From contig PKTN01000003.1 in NCBI GenBank assembly GCA_002869185.1, positions 82,845 through 146,844 of the forward strand: a stretch of DNA of 64,000 nt, given 5' to 3'. The stretch comes from Denitrovibrio sp. Lineage in GTDB: Bacteria; Chrysiogenota; Deferribacteres; Deferribacterales; Geovibrionaceae. The notes under the pieces are model-generated. The model was not told the origin of the DNA, ran no database searches, and saw only the letters and a list, made by a program, of their open reading frames with translations. Position numbers and translations under genes: made by a program. Within the stretch, counting starts at the first letter, position 1; every line of letters begins with the position of its first letter. Positions 33,837-41,930 of this stretch are shown one piece after another.

Positions 33837-34949
33837 ATGAGAAGATTTTTTATTATAATAATTTTGCTGTCTCTGATTTCCTCATGTTCACGTGATAATA
33901 AGTCAATCGAAATAGGTCTCATAGGGGTATTGTCAGGCAGGTACTCTGAGGTTGGTGTCGCTTCCAGAAATGGAGCAGAGCTGGCTGTGGAAGTTATTAA
34001 TAGGTCAGGCGGAATCAATGGACGGATGTTAAATATTACATCCATTGACGATAAGAATGACAAGAAAACTGCTGTACAAGCTTTTGAAAAACATATCGAA
34101 GCAGGAAGATCGTTTATCATTGGTCCTAATATAAGCCACCTCGCTGATGAGACAAAACAATATGCCAATAATGATAACATTCTAATTATTAGTCCAACTA
34201 TGAGTACGGATAGATTGAGTGGTATAGAAGATAATTTCTTTAGAGTGATAAGTGTAACTAGCGCTGAGGGTACAGCTATAGCTGATCAAGCTATCAAGAT
34301 GAACCTTAAGAGGGCGGTTGTTGTGTATGACGTGTCTAATGCTGAATATACTCAGCCTATATATAAAAGATTTAGAGCACGCTTTGAAAGTGATGTAAAA
34401 CGTAAAATTGTATTTGCAAAACAAGTAAGCAAGGAAGTAAAAGAAAATTATCTAGATTTAACTAAACATATCTTATCTGAAAAGCCTGACGTGGTACTCA
34501 TTCTGACCACTGCGATTGATGCTGCACATTTATCACAACAGATTCGAAAGAGTAACTCCGATGTTAAGCTTTTAGCATGCAGATGGGCGAAGACTCTGGA
34601 TATTATATCTCAGGGTGGGCGGTCGGTTGAAGGGATGGTGCTTACATCTATGTATACCGCAAAAGATAGGACTCCGAAATATTTGGAGTTTTTTGATCTG
34701 TATCAGCAAAAATATAACACTAAACCATCCTTTGTCTCGGTATATGCCTATGAGGCGGTGATGGTACTTGCTGAGTCGATGAAAAGATCAAAGTCGATTA
34801 ACGTTAAGAGTGTAAGAGGTCAATTACTCGCAATAAAGAAGTTTAAAGGACTTGAAGAAGAGATCGTTATAAATAAGTATGGCGATGCTGAAAGAGAGAC
34901 ATCGCTAGTTATTATTAAAGATGGAAAATTTGAGGTAATTAATGAATAA
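33837..34949 (+). CDS. Periplasmic binding lipoprotein of the branched-chain amino-acid/Leu type (Peripla_BP_6)
   Basis: This is a 370-residue protein with a lipoprotein signal (lipobox 'LISSC', about residue 17). The mature part follows the LivJ pattern: 'IGLIGVLSGRYSEVGVASRNGAELAVEVINRSGGINGR' type start, 'IDDKNDKKTAV', then 'VYAYEAVMVLAES'. No permease or ATPase gene is nearby, so it probably serves as a ligand-binding sensor subunit for the kinase encoded next, whose gene it overlaps by 8 bp. ATG 33837 has GGGAGA upstream; a TTG 12 bp earlier is in frame. Confidence 0.9.
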   Translation: MRRFFIIIILLSLISSCSRDNKSIEIGLIGVLSGRYSEVGVASRNGAELAVEVINRSGGINGRMLNITSIDDKNDKKTAVQAFEKHIEAGRSFIIGPNISHLADETKQYANNDNILIISPTMSTDRLSGIEDNFFRVISVTSAEGTAIADQAIKMNLKRAVVVYDVSNAEYTQPIYKRFRARFESDVKRKIVFAKQVSKEVKENYLDLTKHILSEKPDVVLILTTAIDAAHLSQQIRKSNSDVKLLACRWAKTLDIISQGGRSVEGMVLTSMYTAKDRTPKYLEFFDLYQQKYNTKPSFVSVYAYEAVMVLAESMKRSKSINVKSVRGQLLAIKKFKGLEEEIVINKYGDAERETSLVIIKDGKFEVINE

Positions 34950-37134
34950 GCGAAAGACTATCAAAGGCTTACTTATTCAATATATGTTGATAGGGATGGT
35001 TAGTATCTTTGCTGTTGCCGTAACATCTATGAGTATTATCTCTTCGCATATGCAAGATGAGATGGGAGATAAGGGTAAGAAGATTGTTGAGGTTCTAAGC
35101 AATAGTATCAATACAAGCTTAGAACACCCGCTGGATGATCTTTACAGCTTAAAGGAGCTTATAGAAGACGAAAATATTATTGCAGATATTGGGGATTTAT
35201 TGAGCAATATTGTAAACAATAGAGATCATTTTGCTGCAATACAACTTGTATATTTTAACGGAGAAGTTACAGAAGTTTCTCCCTACAGAGAAGAGTTTTT
35301 AGGGATAGATGTTTCGAGGCAGGAGTATTTTATAAACTCTATTAAGAGCAATGAGCCTTATTGGTCGTCAACTCTCCTTTCTGCACAGCTTGATAGACCG
35401 TTTGTAAGTCTCTCTTTGAAGACTCAAAAGGGACTGTTGGTCGCCTTCTTGCTTCCAGAAACGATTCTAGACCATGTTCAAAAGCTCGTTAATCTTAGTA
35501 AAAGTTACATAACAGTATCTGATAGAACCGGCGTTTTTATTGTGCACCCATATGAAGAGAAGGTAAGTGAGAGAGTAAATGATCCATATTTTAATAAGCT
35601 AAAGAGCGATTACTATAAAGGCTCCAAAGAGAGCATCGAGAATATTGATGGTGACCAGATGCTTGTGTATGTTGAGTTTATCGAATCTCTTGGCTGGATG
35701 ATAAAGTTTCATCAATCTCTGGAGATAGTATTAAAGCCTATATATAGAATTTTGCTTGTTTTGGGCTTGTTGGCTATTACTACAACAATAATTTTTGCAC
35801 TTTTTGCTTCTGGTCAGCTTGTGAAAGTAAGTACGTCTCTTGAGAATATTATCCAAAATACTGTAAAGGTTGCTGATGGTGATTATGATGTTCATTTGCA
35901 GGAGACTAGCTTCGTTGATCTGAACAGTGTGATCAATTCATTTAATGTGATGGCAAGTTCGCTATCTGAAAGGGAGCGAGAGCTTGTTCAGCTTAATAAA
36001 AGAATTCAGACTAACCTGGATAGGTTGACACATGCGGATCATACTTTTAAGACTCTGCTAGAAAGTACCACAGGTAGGTACGGTCAGGAATTTATGGATA
36101 ACCTGACTCGCGAGATTGCAGGTTGGTTTGGTGTAGATGCTGTCATAGTGAGTAAATTTGATTATGAGACTGGTGTAGCTACAGCAGTCGCTATGAATAT
36201 GGATGGAAAAAAGGTTGAGGGCTATCAGTATCCTATTAAGGGGAGTCCATGTGAGAGGGTTGCTGAGGACGGCTTTGGATTCTTTGGTAAAGACGTTATA
36301 AATCTATTTCCAGAAGATGAAGATTTGCAAAAGTTTCATGCAGAGGCATATCTAGGTGTTCCTATGAAGAACGCTGGTGGAGAAGTTAAAGGTATTATTT
36401 GTGCTATCAGTAAGGATCCTATGACTCTTCCTGAATGGGGACAGGACTTTATGACGATCACTGCTTCTAAGGTTATTGCTGAGATGGAGAGGATGGACGC
36501 AGAGCGAAAGATAATAGAATCTCTCAAAGAGAAAGAGATTATGCTGAAAGAGATTCATCATCGTGTAAAGAACAATATGCAGATAGTTATTGGTCTACTT
36601 AGTCTGCAGAAACAGGTTAGCGAACCTATAGTCGTTCATCAGTTAAATGAATCTATAAACAGGATATATGTTATGGCTCTTGTGCACGAGCAATTATATA
36701 AGTCTAACGATCTCGCAAAGATTGAGGTTTCTGATTATGTTAAGTCGCTACTAGGGCATATTATTCATACGTCTAATATTGGGAAGCATATTGAGCTGAA
36801 CACTGATATTGATTGTGTAAGTTTTTCTATAGAGGATATTATACATATTGGGCTTATCGTTAATGAGCTTGTAACGAACTCTATAAAGCATGCATTTGCC
36901 ACCACCGAGAATCCTAGACTGAGTGTTAGTATAAAAGATATGGTAGACAGTGTTGAGCTGATAGTTGCTGATAATGGAGTAGGGTTTCCTAGTGGTTTTA
37001 ACTTCTCTTCATCAGAGACATTGGGTCTGCACCTTGTGGATAGTCTTAGTGGTTCATTGAATGGTAAGATGTCTATATCTGAAAAAGGTACTGGTGCTAC
37101 AATCAGGCTGAACATGGCAAGAAAGAGCATCTAG
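34942..37134 (+). CDS. Membrane sensor histidine kinase (dCache-HAMP-GAF-HisKA_2)
   Basis: The 730-residue protein has a transmembrane helix (about 12-35), a large periplasmic Cache-type domain (about 40-265), a second helix (about 270-292), HAMP (about 292-345), GAF (about 370-515), a HisKA_2 dimerisation motif 'EIHHRVKNNMQ' (about 538) and a HATPase domain with 'NELVTNSIKHA' and 'DNGVGFP'. HisKA_2 kinases often signal to lone receivers. It is the last gene of the set with the receiver and the binding lipoprotein. It overlaps the lipoprotein gene by 8 bp and is followed by a hairpin shared with the convergent cyd operon. Confidence 0.93.
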   Translation: MNKRKTIKGLLIQYMLIGMVSIFAVAVTSMSIISSHMQDEMGDKGKKIVEVLSNSINTSLEHPLDDLYSLKELIEDENIIADIGDLLSNIVNNRDHFAAIQLVYFNGEVTEVSPYREEFLGIDVSRQEYFINSIKSNEPYWSSTLLSAQLDRPFVSLSLKTQKGLLVAFLLPETILDHVQKLVNLSKSYITVSDRTGVFIVHPYEEKVSERVNDPYFNKLKSDYYKGSKESIENIDGDQMLVYVEFIESLGWMIKFHQSLEIVLKPIYRILLVLGLLAITTTIIFALFASGQLVKVSTSLENIIQNTVKVADGDYDVHLQETSFVDLNSVINSFNVMASSLSERERELVQLNKRIQTNLDRLTHADHTFKTLLESTTGRYGQEFMDNLTREIAGWFGVDAVIVSKFDYETGVATAVAMNMDGKKVEGYQYPIKGSPCERVAEDGFGFFGKDVINLFPEDEDLQKFHAEAYLGVPMKNAGGEVKGIICAISKDPMTLPEWGQDFMTITASKVIAEMERMDAERKIIESLKEKEIMLKEIHHRVKNNMQIVIGLLSLQKQVSEPIVVHQLNESINRIYVMALVHEQLYKSNDLAKIEVSDYVKSLLGHIIHTSNIGKHIELNTDIDCVSFSIEDIIHIGLIVNELVTNSIKHAFATTENPRLSVSIKDMVDSVELIVADNGVGFPSGFNFSSSETLGLHLVDSLSGSLNGKMSISEKGTGATIRLNMARKSI

Positions 37135-37144
37135 TATAATAATA

Positions 37145-37175
37145 AAAAAGGGTCAGCAGAGATATCTACTGACCC
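37145..37175 (-). terminator. Intrinsic terminator of the cyd operon (also a 3' hairpin for the kinase gene)
   Basis: GGGTCAG (37150-37156) pairs with CTGACCC (37169-37175), with an inner AGA/TCT. On the minus strand it is followed by six T, giving a good terminator after the small cyd protein gene. Confidence 0.85.
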
Positions 37176-37183
37176 TGTATGTC

Positions 37184-37276
37184 TTATAGTAAGTTTGTCT
37201 TTTTAAGCAGAAAAACTGCTCCATAGTATGATACAACCACTGTTGAAACATACAATAATATCAGTGCTAATTCCAT
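37184..37276 (-). CDS. CydX-like 30-residue membrane micro-protein
   Basis: This open frame of 30 codons starts 10 bp after the cydB stop, with AGGGGTGAT just before the ATG. The peptide begins 'MELALILLYVSTVVVSYYGA' and ends in a basic tail (Lys-Lys-Thr-Asn), a single membrane helix with an N-out or N-in anchor. It is in the position and of the size of CydX/CbdX/YbgT-type subunits, which stabilise the hemes of cytochrome bd. There is no sequence match to E. coli CydX that I can show, so the call rests on position, size and hydrophobicity. The terminator follows 9 bp later. Confidence 0.65.
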   Translation of the reverse strand: MELALILLYVSTVVVSYYGAVFLLKKTNLL

Positions 37277-37286
37277 AGATCACCCC

Positions 37287-38417
37287 TTAGTAAGATTCCT
37301 CTTCCAGTACTTCGTTGAGAGTTATTTTCTCTCTATTCATCTGTTTCCATGTATAAGCTATGTACGCCAGTACGAAAGGTACCGTAAGGGCCACATAGGT
37401 CATCGCTGTCAGTGTGAAGTGACTTGATGAAGCATTAAAGATAGTCAGACTAGACTGAAGATCAGACTTCGAAGGATAAAAAGCAGTATTGTTGTATCCT
37501 GCGAGGAAGAACACTGCTAACCCTACTAGTACTGTGCCAAGTCCTGCTGGCCAGATACCTCTTGAGCTATTCTTAAATACTGTAATGAATACTGCCCATA
37601 CAACAAGTAGTAGACCTGCAAGAAGCAGAACAATATTTATTGGTTGTAAAAGATTGCTTAAGTATTTACCTGCCACAAGTGTTACGACTCCGCCTTCGTC
37701 CACAGCAAAGCCCTTCATGAATAATAAGGAACCAAGCACATACAGCAGAAAAATAAGCTCAATTACAAAACTAACTGTTACAGATTTCTTTATTCTGGCT
37801 CTTAGTGATTCCGATTCTGAGAAATCTATACTGTTCAGAAGGTACATCCCACCGAGGATTCTAGCATTACAAACGAGGAATGCTCCAACGCTAAGGTTGA
37901 AAAGTGAGAAAGCAGCTTCAAGCCCCTTTAGTGGGTGTGTACAAGTTACTTGGTTATAGTCATTGAGAGTGAAATTAGAACCTGTAAAGAATGTTCCAAC
38001 AGCAGCCCCAATAAGCAGTATTCCAACGAAACCATTAATATGAAGGAATAGCTCATATGTGGTGTTTCCAAGGAAGTTGTTTGGCTTTTTGCGATATTCA
38101 TAACTGACAGCCTGAATGATGAATGTGAACAGAATAACTATCCATACCCAGTAGGCGCCACCGAAACTAGTCGCATAAAACTTAGGGAATGCAGCAAAGA
38201 GTGCTCCACCAAAAAGAACGAGCGTGGTGAATGTGAGCTCCCATTTGCGTCCTAATGAGTTTATTACAAGGCTTTTCTCATCCTCTGTTTTAGCTGTTTG
38301 CCAGATCAAAGTTTGTCCACCCTGAACAAATGTCATGAAAAGAAACAGTGAACCAACAACGCTAACAATGAGCCACCAGAGAATTTGAAGTATTGATATA
38401 TTTAGATTACCAATCAT
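37287..38417 (-). CDS. cydB: Cytochrome bd ubiquinol/menaquinol oxidase subunit II
   Basis: This is a 376-residue membrane protein with eight to nine helices and the CydB pattern ('LQILWWLIVSVVGSLFLFMTFVQGGQTL', 'GGAYWVWI', 'LFHLGVAFG'-like region replaced by 'LFLHINGFVG'). It forms the bd oxidase with CydA. The start ATG overlaps the cydA stop as TAATG. Oxidase function: four-electron reduction of O2 at high affinity, giving oxygen tolerance to an otherwise anaerobic cell. Confidence 0.93.
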   Translation of the reverse strand: MIGNLNISILQILWWLIVSVVGSLFLFMTFVQGGQTLIWQTAKTEDEKSLVINSLGRKWELTFTTLVLFGGALFAAFPKFYATSFGGAYWVWIVILFTFIIQAVSYEYRKKPNNFLGNTTYELFLHINGFVGILLIGAAVGTFFTGSNFTLNDYNQVTCTHPLKGLEAAFSLFNLSVGAFLVCNARILGGMYLLNSIDFSESESLRARIKKSVTVSFVIELIFLLYVLGSLLFMKGFAVDEGGVVTLVAGKYLSNLLQPINIVLLLAGLLLVVWAVFITVFKNSSRGIWPAGLGTVLVGLAVFFLAGYNNTAFYPSKSDLQSSLTIFNASSSHFTLTAMTYVALTVPFVLAYIAYTWKQMNREKITLNEVLEEESY

Positions 38418-39949
38418 TAGTGACCCTCCTCAAAACCGATTTTGATTTGTTTAAGCATAATTTTGACCTCTGCGATCAAAAGTGCTGTGAAAAGTATAAG
38501 GAACATAAAGAATGTGATCTGAACGTTACCTGTAGAAAGGTTTGAAGTTGCTACACCAACAGGTAGGAACTCGTTAATAGCCCATGGCTGTCTACCGACC
38601 TCTGCTACAATCCATCCAGCCTGAGAAGCGAGGAACCCTATAAACAAGCCTATGACGCCAAAATTAAGGAGCCATTTCTTTTCTGCAACCTTGTCTTTCA
38701 TTGTGTAGAAGATGAATAGTAGGAACATTATAGGTAACAATGTGCCTGCAAATACCATCACGTGGAAGGCATAAAAAGAGAGCCAGACAGGAGGTACGGT
38801 GTCTTCTGGCTTGTCAAGATAACCAAAACCCATGTATTTTTCATTTTCTCTGAAATCTGCCAGAGCAAGTTCAGCTTTTTCTACGTCACCGCTCTTTCTA
38901 GCTGATTTGTAATCGGCAAGTGCATTTATAGCATTCTTACCTATTTCTATTTTCTCGTTAGCTCCAACAATCCCTTCGCTAGAATTCCCGTATACAAGGT
39001 CGTCTATACCAGGAACAAAGCTAGAGTCTCTGTTAGCGAGAAGCGAGAGTAGACCAGGAATTTTTAAGCTGAATAAGAATGGATCTTGATCGTCGCCCGG
39101 TTTTTTAGAAGGGTTAAGCACGCCAAGTGCAACCAAAGGAGCATTCGCTTCACCTTTATATAGTCCTTCAAAAGCGGCAAGCTTCATAGGCTGAACCTGA
39201 GCAGCTTCATACGCTGCCTCGTCACCTGTCAGTGCGACCATCCCTGATGAAATAAGTCCAAATATTGCAGCTACAGCAATAGATTTTTTAGCCATATCTA
39301 TGTGTCTCTTTTTGATAAGGTAAAAAGATGAGATGGTAATAACAAACAAGGAAGCATATAGGAACCCTGAAGTAGATGCGTGGGTAAACTTTGATATTGC
39401 TACTGGGTTAGAAAGAACTTCCATGAAGTTACTCATTTCAAACCTTGCAGAATCAGGATTAAACGTCATTCCTATCGGGTTTTGCATCCAACCGTTAGCG
39501 ACTAATATCCATAGAGCTGAGAGGTTTGAGCCTATAGCAACCATCCATGTGGAAAACAGGTGAAATCTCTTACTTACTCTGTCCCAGCCGAAAAACATAA
39601 CGGCAAAGAAAGTCGCCTCAAGGAAGAAAGCTACTATGCCTTCGATAGCTAGTGGCGCTCCAAAAATGTCACCTACCATCCATGAATAGTTTGACCAGTT
39701 TGTTCCAAACTCAAACTCTAGGATAAGACCTGTTGCAACACCTATTGCAAAGTTAATACCAAATAGGGTCATCCAAAATCTAGTGATACGTTTCCATTTT
39801 TCGTCTGAGGTTCTTACGTATAAGGATTCGTAAAAAGCACAGAGAAAACTAAGCCCCAGTGTAAGAGGGACAAAAAGCCAATGATACATTGCTGTCAGAG
39901 CAAATTGAGCTCTTGACCAGTCAACCATAGCGAAATCAATAGTTGTCAT
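38417..39949 (-). CDS. cydA: Cytochrome bd oxidase subunit I
   Basis: This is a 510-residue membrane protein. N-terminal 'VDWSRAQFALTAMYHWLFVPLTLGL' holds the heme ligand His23. The quinol region shows 'GWIVAEVGRQPW', the CydA signature, and the Q-loop region lies between about 250 and 390. The Met ligand region is also present. The ATG is preceded by AAGGAGAG. It is the second gene of a four-gene operon: DUF4492 protein, cydA, cydB, micro-protein. Confidence 0.96.
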   Translation of the reverse strand: MTTIDFAMVDWSRAQFALTAMYHWLFVPLTLGLSFLCAFYESLYVRTSDEKWKRITRFWMTLFGINFAIGVATGLILEFEFGTNWSNYSWMVGDIFGAPLAIEGIVAFFLEATFFAVMFFGWDRVSKRFHLFSTWMVAIGSNLSALWILVANGWMQNPIGMTFNPDSARFEMSNFMEVLSNPVAISKFTHASTSGFLYASLFVITISSFYLIKKRHIDMAKKSIAVAAIFGLISSGMVALTGDEAAYEAAQVQPMKLAAFEGLYKGEANAPLVALGVLNPSKKPGDDQDPFLFSLKIPGLLSLLANRDSSFVPGIDDLVYGNSSEGIVGANEKIEIGKNAINALADYKSARKSGDVEKAELALADFRENEKYMGFGYLDKPEDTVPPVWLSFYAFHVMVFAGTLLPIMFLLFIFYTMKDKVAEKKWLLNFGVIGLFIGFLASQAGWIVAEVGRQPWAINEFLPVGVATSNLSTGNVQITFFMFLILFTALLIAEVKIMLKQIKIGFEEGH

Positions 39950-39961
39950 GTTCTCTCCTTA

Positions 39962-40180
39962 TTAGTTAGTTATATTTGTTATCTGATCAATCACATAATC
40001 ATACTTCTGCACATCGTTATCGAATTTATTATCGAGGTATCCTTGGAAGAAGAAGATTTTTAGAACAAGGAACATTACAGCTAATTTAATAATGATGACC
40101 TTCCATAAAGTTTTACAGACAGTCATGGATTTAAACCCTTGGCTGTAAAACTGAATAATTTTTGAAATATTATGAAACAT
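39962..40180 (-). CDS. DUF4492 family small membrane protein of the cyd operon
   Basis: This is a 72-residue protein with one hydrophobic segment ('IIIKLAVMFLVLKIFFF'). The pattern 'FYSQGFKSMTVCKTLWKVIIIKLAVMF' then 'KFDNDVQKYDYVIDQIT' fits the DUF4492 family, which I know as small proteins upstream of cydA in Bacteroidota and Campylobacterota. The stop lies 12 bp before the cydA ATG. ATG 40180 has GTGAGG just 3-4 bp upstream; GTG 40189 is an alternative. Function unknown, probably assembly of the bd oxidase. Confidence 0.75.
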   Translation of the reverse strand: MFHNISKIIQFYSQGFKSMTVCKTLWKVIIIKLAVMFLVLKIFFFQGYLDNKFDNDVQKYDYVIDQITNITN

Positions 40181-40587
40181 AATCCTCACCAGTTCTGTTA
40201 TTGTTCTAGCCTATAGTCGCCTATAGATAATCCCATACGTTCATTACTAATGAGAGTATATATCTCTTTTTATAAAATGCAAATAGAATTTCTATTAAAT
40301 TTATTTGAATATTATATATGATGTTTCGTATACTAATGATACTTTTATTGTATTAATAACTTATGGGCGTAAGTCACTGTAGAGTTGTTACTATTATATA
40401 ATGATTGGATTGTATTTACATGTTTTGACGTATAAATACTAAATTGGTATTAATACGAATAAAGAGATAAATGTATGAAGTGTGTGAGTATTATATTGCA
40501 AGGATATTCCGAAATGTCTCTTATTGGCGAGTATTTGAAAACATAATGATAGTCAGTATCATAGAAGATTGAATTGCTGGTGAACTA
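40181..40587. other. Non-coding stretch between the cyd operon and the FUSC gene (contains cyd promoter)
   Basis: No protein-like frame is seen. On the minus strand, TTGCAT (40282-40277), a 16-bp spacer and TATACT (40260-40255) form a probable cyd promoter, leaving a leader of about 70 nt. An inverted repeat CTATAG-TCGC-CTATAG (40211-40226) lies in that leader and may be an operator or mRNA hairpin. The remainder (about 40290-40587) is very AT-rich, with no further feature that I can support. Confidence 0.5.
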
Positions 40588-41169
40588 TTATTTCTTTGAG
40601 AATGGATGGTCTGGAGCTATAGCAGTGACTACTAGAGCTACTGTTATACCTAGAGCGACCTCAATAAATCTGTGTACTCCTATGCGCCATGCTGTCTCTG
40701 TGTGAGGCAAGAGTATTATGATGGCATAAGTGACACCTGCGAATCTGAACGCACTTAGAACTAGATGTAGCCCTGAGCAGATTAGCCCCATTATGAATAT
40801 TCCAACTCCAAGTATGACAGGTAGAGGGAGATTTACCTCATACAGTAATCCTGCTAGTAGGGTTCCTACCACAGTACCTATTAGTCGTTGTTTTGATGTG
40901 TCCCATGATGAACCTAGGGTAGACTGCATAACGATGATGGTAGTGATAGGGGCCCAGTATATCTCTCCCATGTTTAAGAAGGATGCAATACTTAGAGCCA
41001 ATGTTGCTGCTATTGCTGTAGTCGCTGAATGTATTAACCAAACATTTTTTGATGATGATGTTATAAATCGCATACCTTTTCTGATCATTCGAAGACTCCA
41101 TTTATAAAACTGAAACAATTGCGAGATATGTTTTATTATACTCTTAAGATGGACAAACTCTACTATCAT
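40588..41169 (-). CDS. FUSC-family inner-membrane protein
   Basis: This is a 193-residue protein with about five to six membrane helices and the FUSC_2 pattern: 'YWAPITTIIVMQSTLGSSWDTSKQRLIGTVVGTLLAGLL' and 'ITVALVVTAIAP'. It corresponds to the membrane half of larger aromatic-acid exporter-type proteins such as AaeB, without the cytoplasmic part. The N-terminal about 30 residues are basic and helical. Possible export of aromatic acids; it is a lone gene, so this cannot be refined. Confidence 0.82.
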   Translation of the reverse strand: MIVEFVHLKSIIKHISQLFQFYKWSLRMIRKGMRFITSSSKNVWLIHSATTAIAATLALSIASFLNMGEIYWAPITTIIVMQSTLGSSWDTSKQRLIGTVVGTLLAGLLYEVNLPLPVILGVGIFIMGLICSGLHLVLSAFRFAGVTYAIIILLPHTETAWRIGVHRFIEVALGITVALVVTAIAPDHPFSKK

Positions 41170-41241
41170 TCAAGTGGAAATATCAATATCTTTTTATAAA
41201 TATAATTATCTAAGAAAATGAATTAATCACATTTTAGAAGC

Positions 41242-41847
41242 CTATATGATCGGTGGTTTTTCTATAGCGTTGTGAGGGCAGTGTTCATAGCATCTCCCAC
41301 ATTCTACGCAATATTGAGGGTCTATCTTGTATATGTCACCTTCGTTGATTGTCCTTGTAGGGCATGCGTCCTTACATATGCCACAAGCAGTACAATCTTC
41401 TGTTATGAAATAACCTAGTTGGTCGATCTCACCTTCGTACCCGAAAGAGAATCGCTTACGCAGTGGATGCTCCGTAGATAAATCATAAAGTTCCCCTTTG
41501 CACTTAATCAGGCAGAAAACATCGAGGATATCATTCTTTTTTCCCGGGTATATGTGGCTTAGGATAGGATTTTCTTTAAATATTTTTTCTCGCTTCTCTT
41601 CACCAATAAACTCGATAGGGCCGTATGCTCTTACGGATAGGTAGTCAGAGTTCATTGCTGTAATTGCTATGAATGGATTAGTTTTCAGTTGTCTATAAAA
41701 GTGCTTCCCTCTGCCAGTTACAAAGTAAAGCTTTTCTTCTTCGTGGAGCATTACATCTATGATACGGGAATATGGTATACAATTTTCTGAGGTTGCTATT
41801 GAGACAGACTTTAGGTCTCTTAGAAACTGCAATGGGTGGATGTTCAT
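41242..41847 (-). CDS. FMN-binding split-barrel protein fused to a two-cluster ferredoxin domain
   Basis: The 201-residue protein has an N-terminal pyridoxamine-5'-phosphate-oxidase-like split barrel (about 1-125; 'FLRDLKSVSIATSE', 'KLYFVTGRGKHFYRQLKTNP') and a C-terminal domain with two CxxCxxCxxxCP clusters (about 145-195; 'CTACGICKDACP' and 'CVECGRCYEHCP'). This suggests a flavin reductase that takes electrons from or gives them to ferredoxin-type carriers. Its reaction is unknown. It is a single gene preceded by a terminator from ilvD, with GAGCAC upstream of the ATG. Confidence 0.9.
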   Translation of the reverse strand: MNIHPLQFLRDLKSVSIATSENCIPYSRIIDVMLHEEEKLYFVTGRGKHFYRQLKTNPFIAITAMNSDYLSVRAYGPIEFIGEEKREKIFKENPILSHIYPGKKNDILDVFCLIKCKGELYDLSTEHPLRKRFSFGYEGEIDQLGYFITEDCTACGICKDACPTRTINEGDIYKIDPQYCVECGRCYEHCPHNAIEKPPII

Positions 41848-41865
41848 ATGTGTGCTCCTATAAAA

Positions 41866-41902
41866 AACAAAACCCCAACAACTTGATAGATGTCAGGGTT
41901 TT
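41866..41902 (-). terminator. Intrinsic terminator after ilvD
   Basis: AAAACCC (41869-41875) pairs with GGGTTTT (41896-41902); on the minus strand it is followed by TTTTGTTTTTTA. It starts 29 bp after the ilvD stop. Confidence 0.75.
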
Positions 41903-41930
41903 ACAAATATATTTCAACTATCAGTAGTTA

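Noticed and set aside
40211..40226. CTATAG-N4-CTATAG as an Fnr/Crp-type site
   Set aside because: It does not match TTGAT-N4-ATCAA or TGTGA-N6-TCACA; kept only as an unexplained inverted repeat in the cyd leader.
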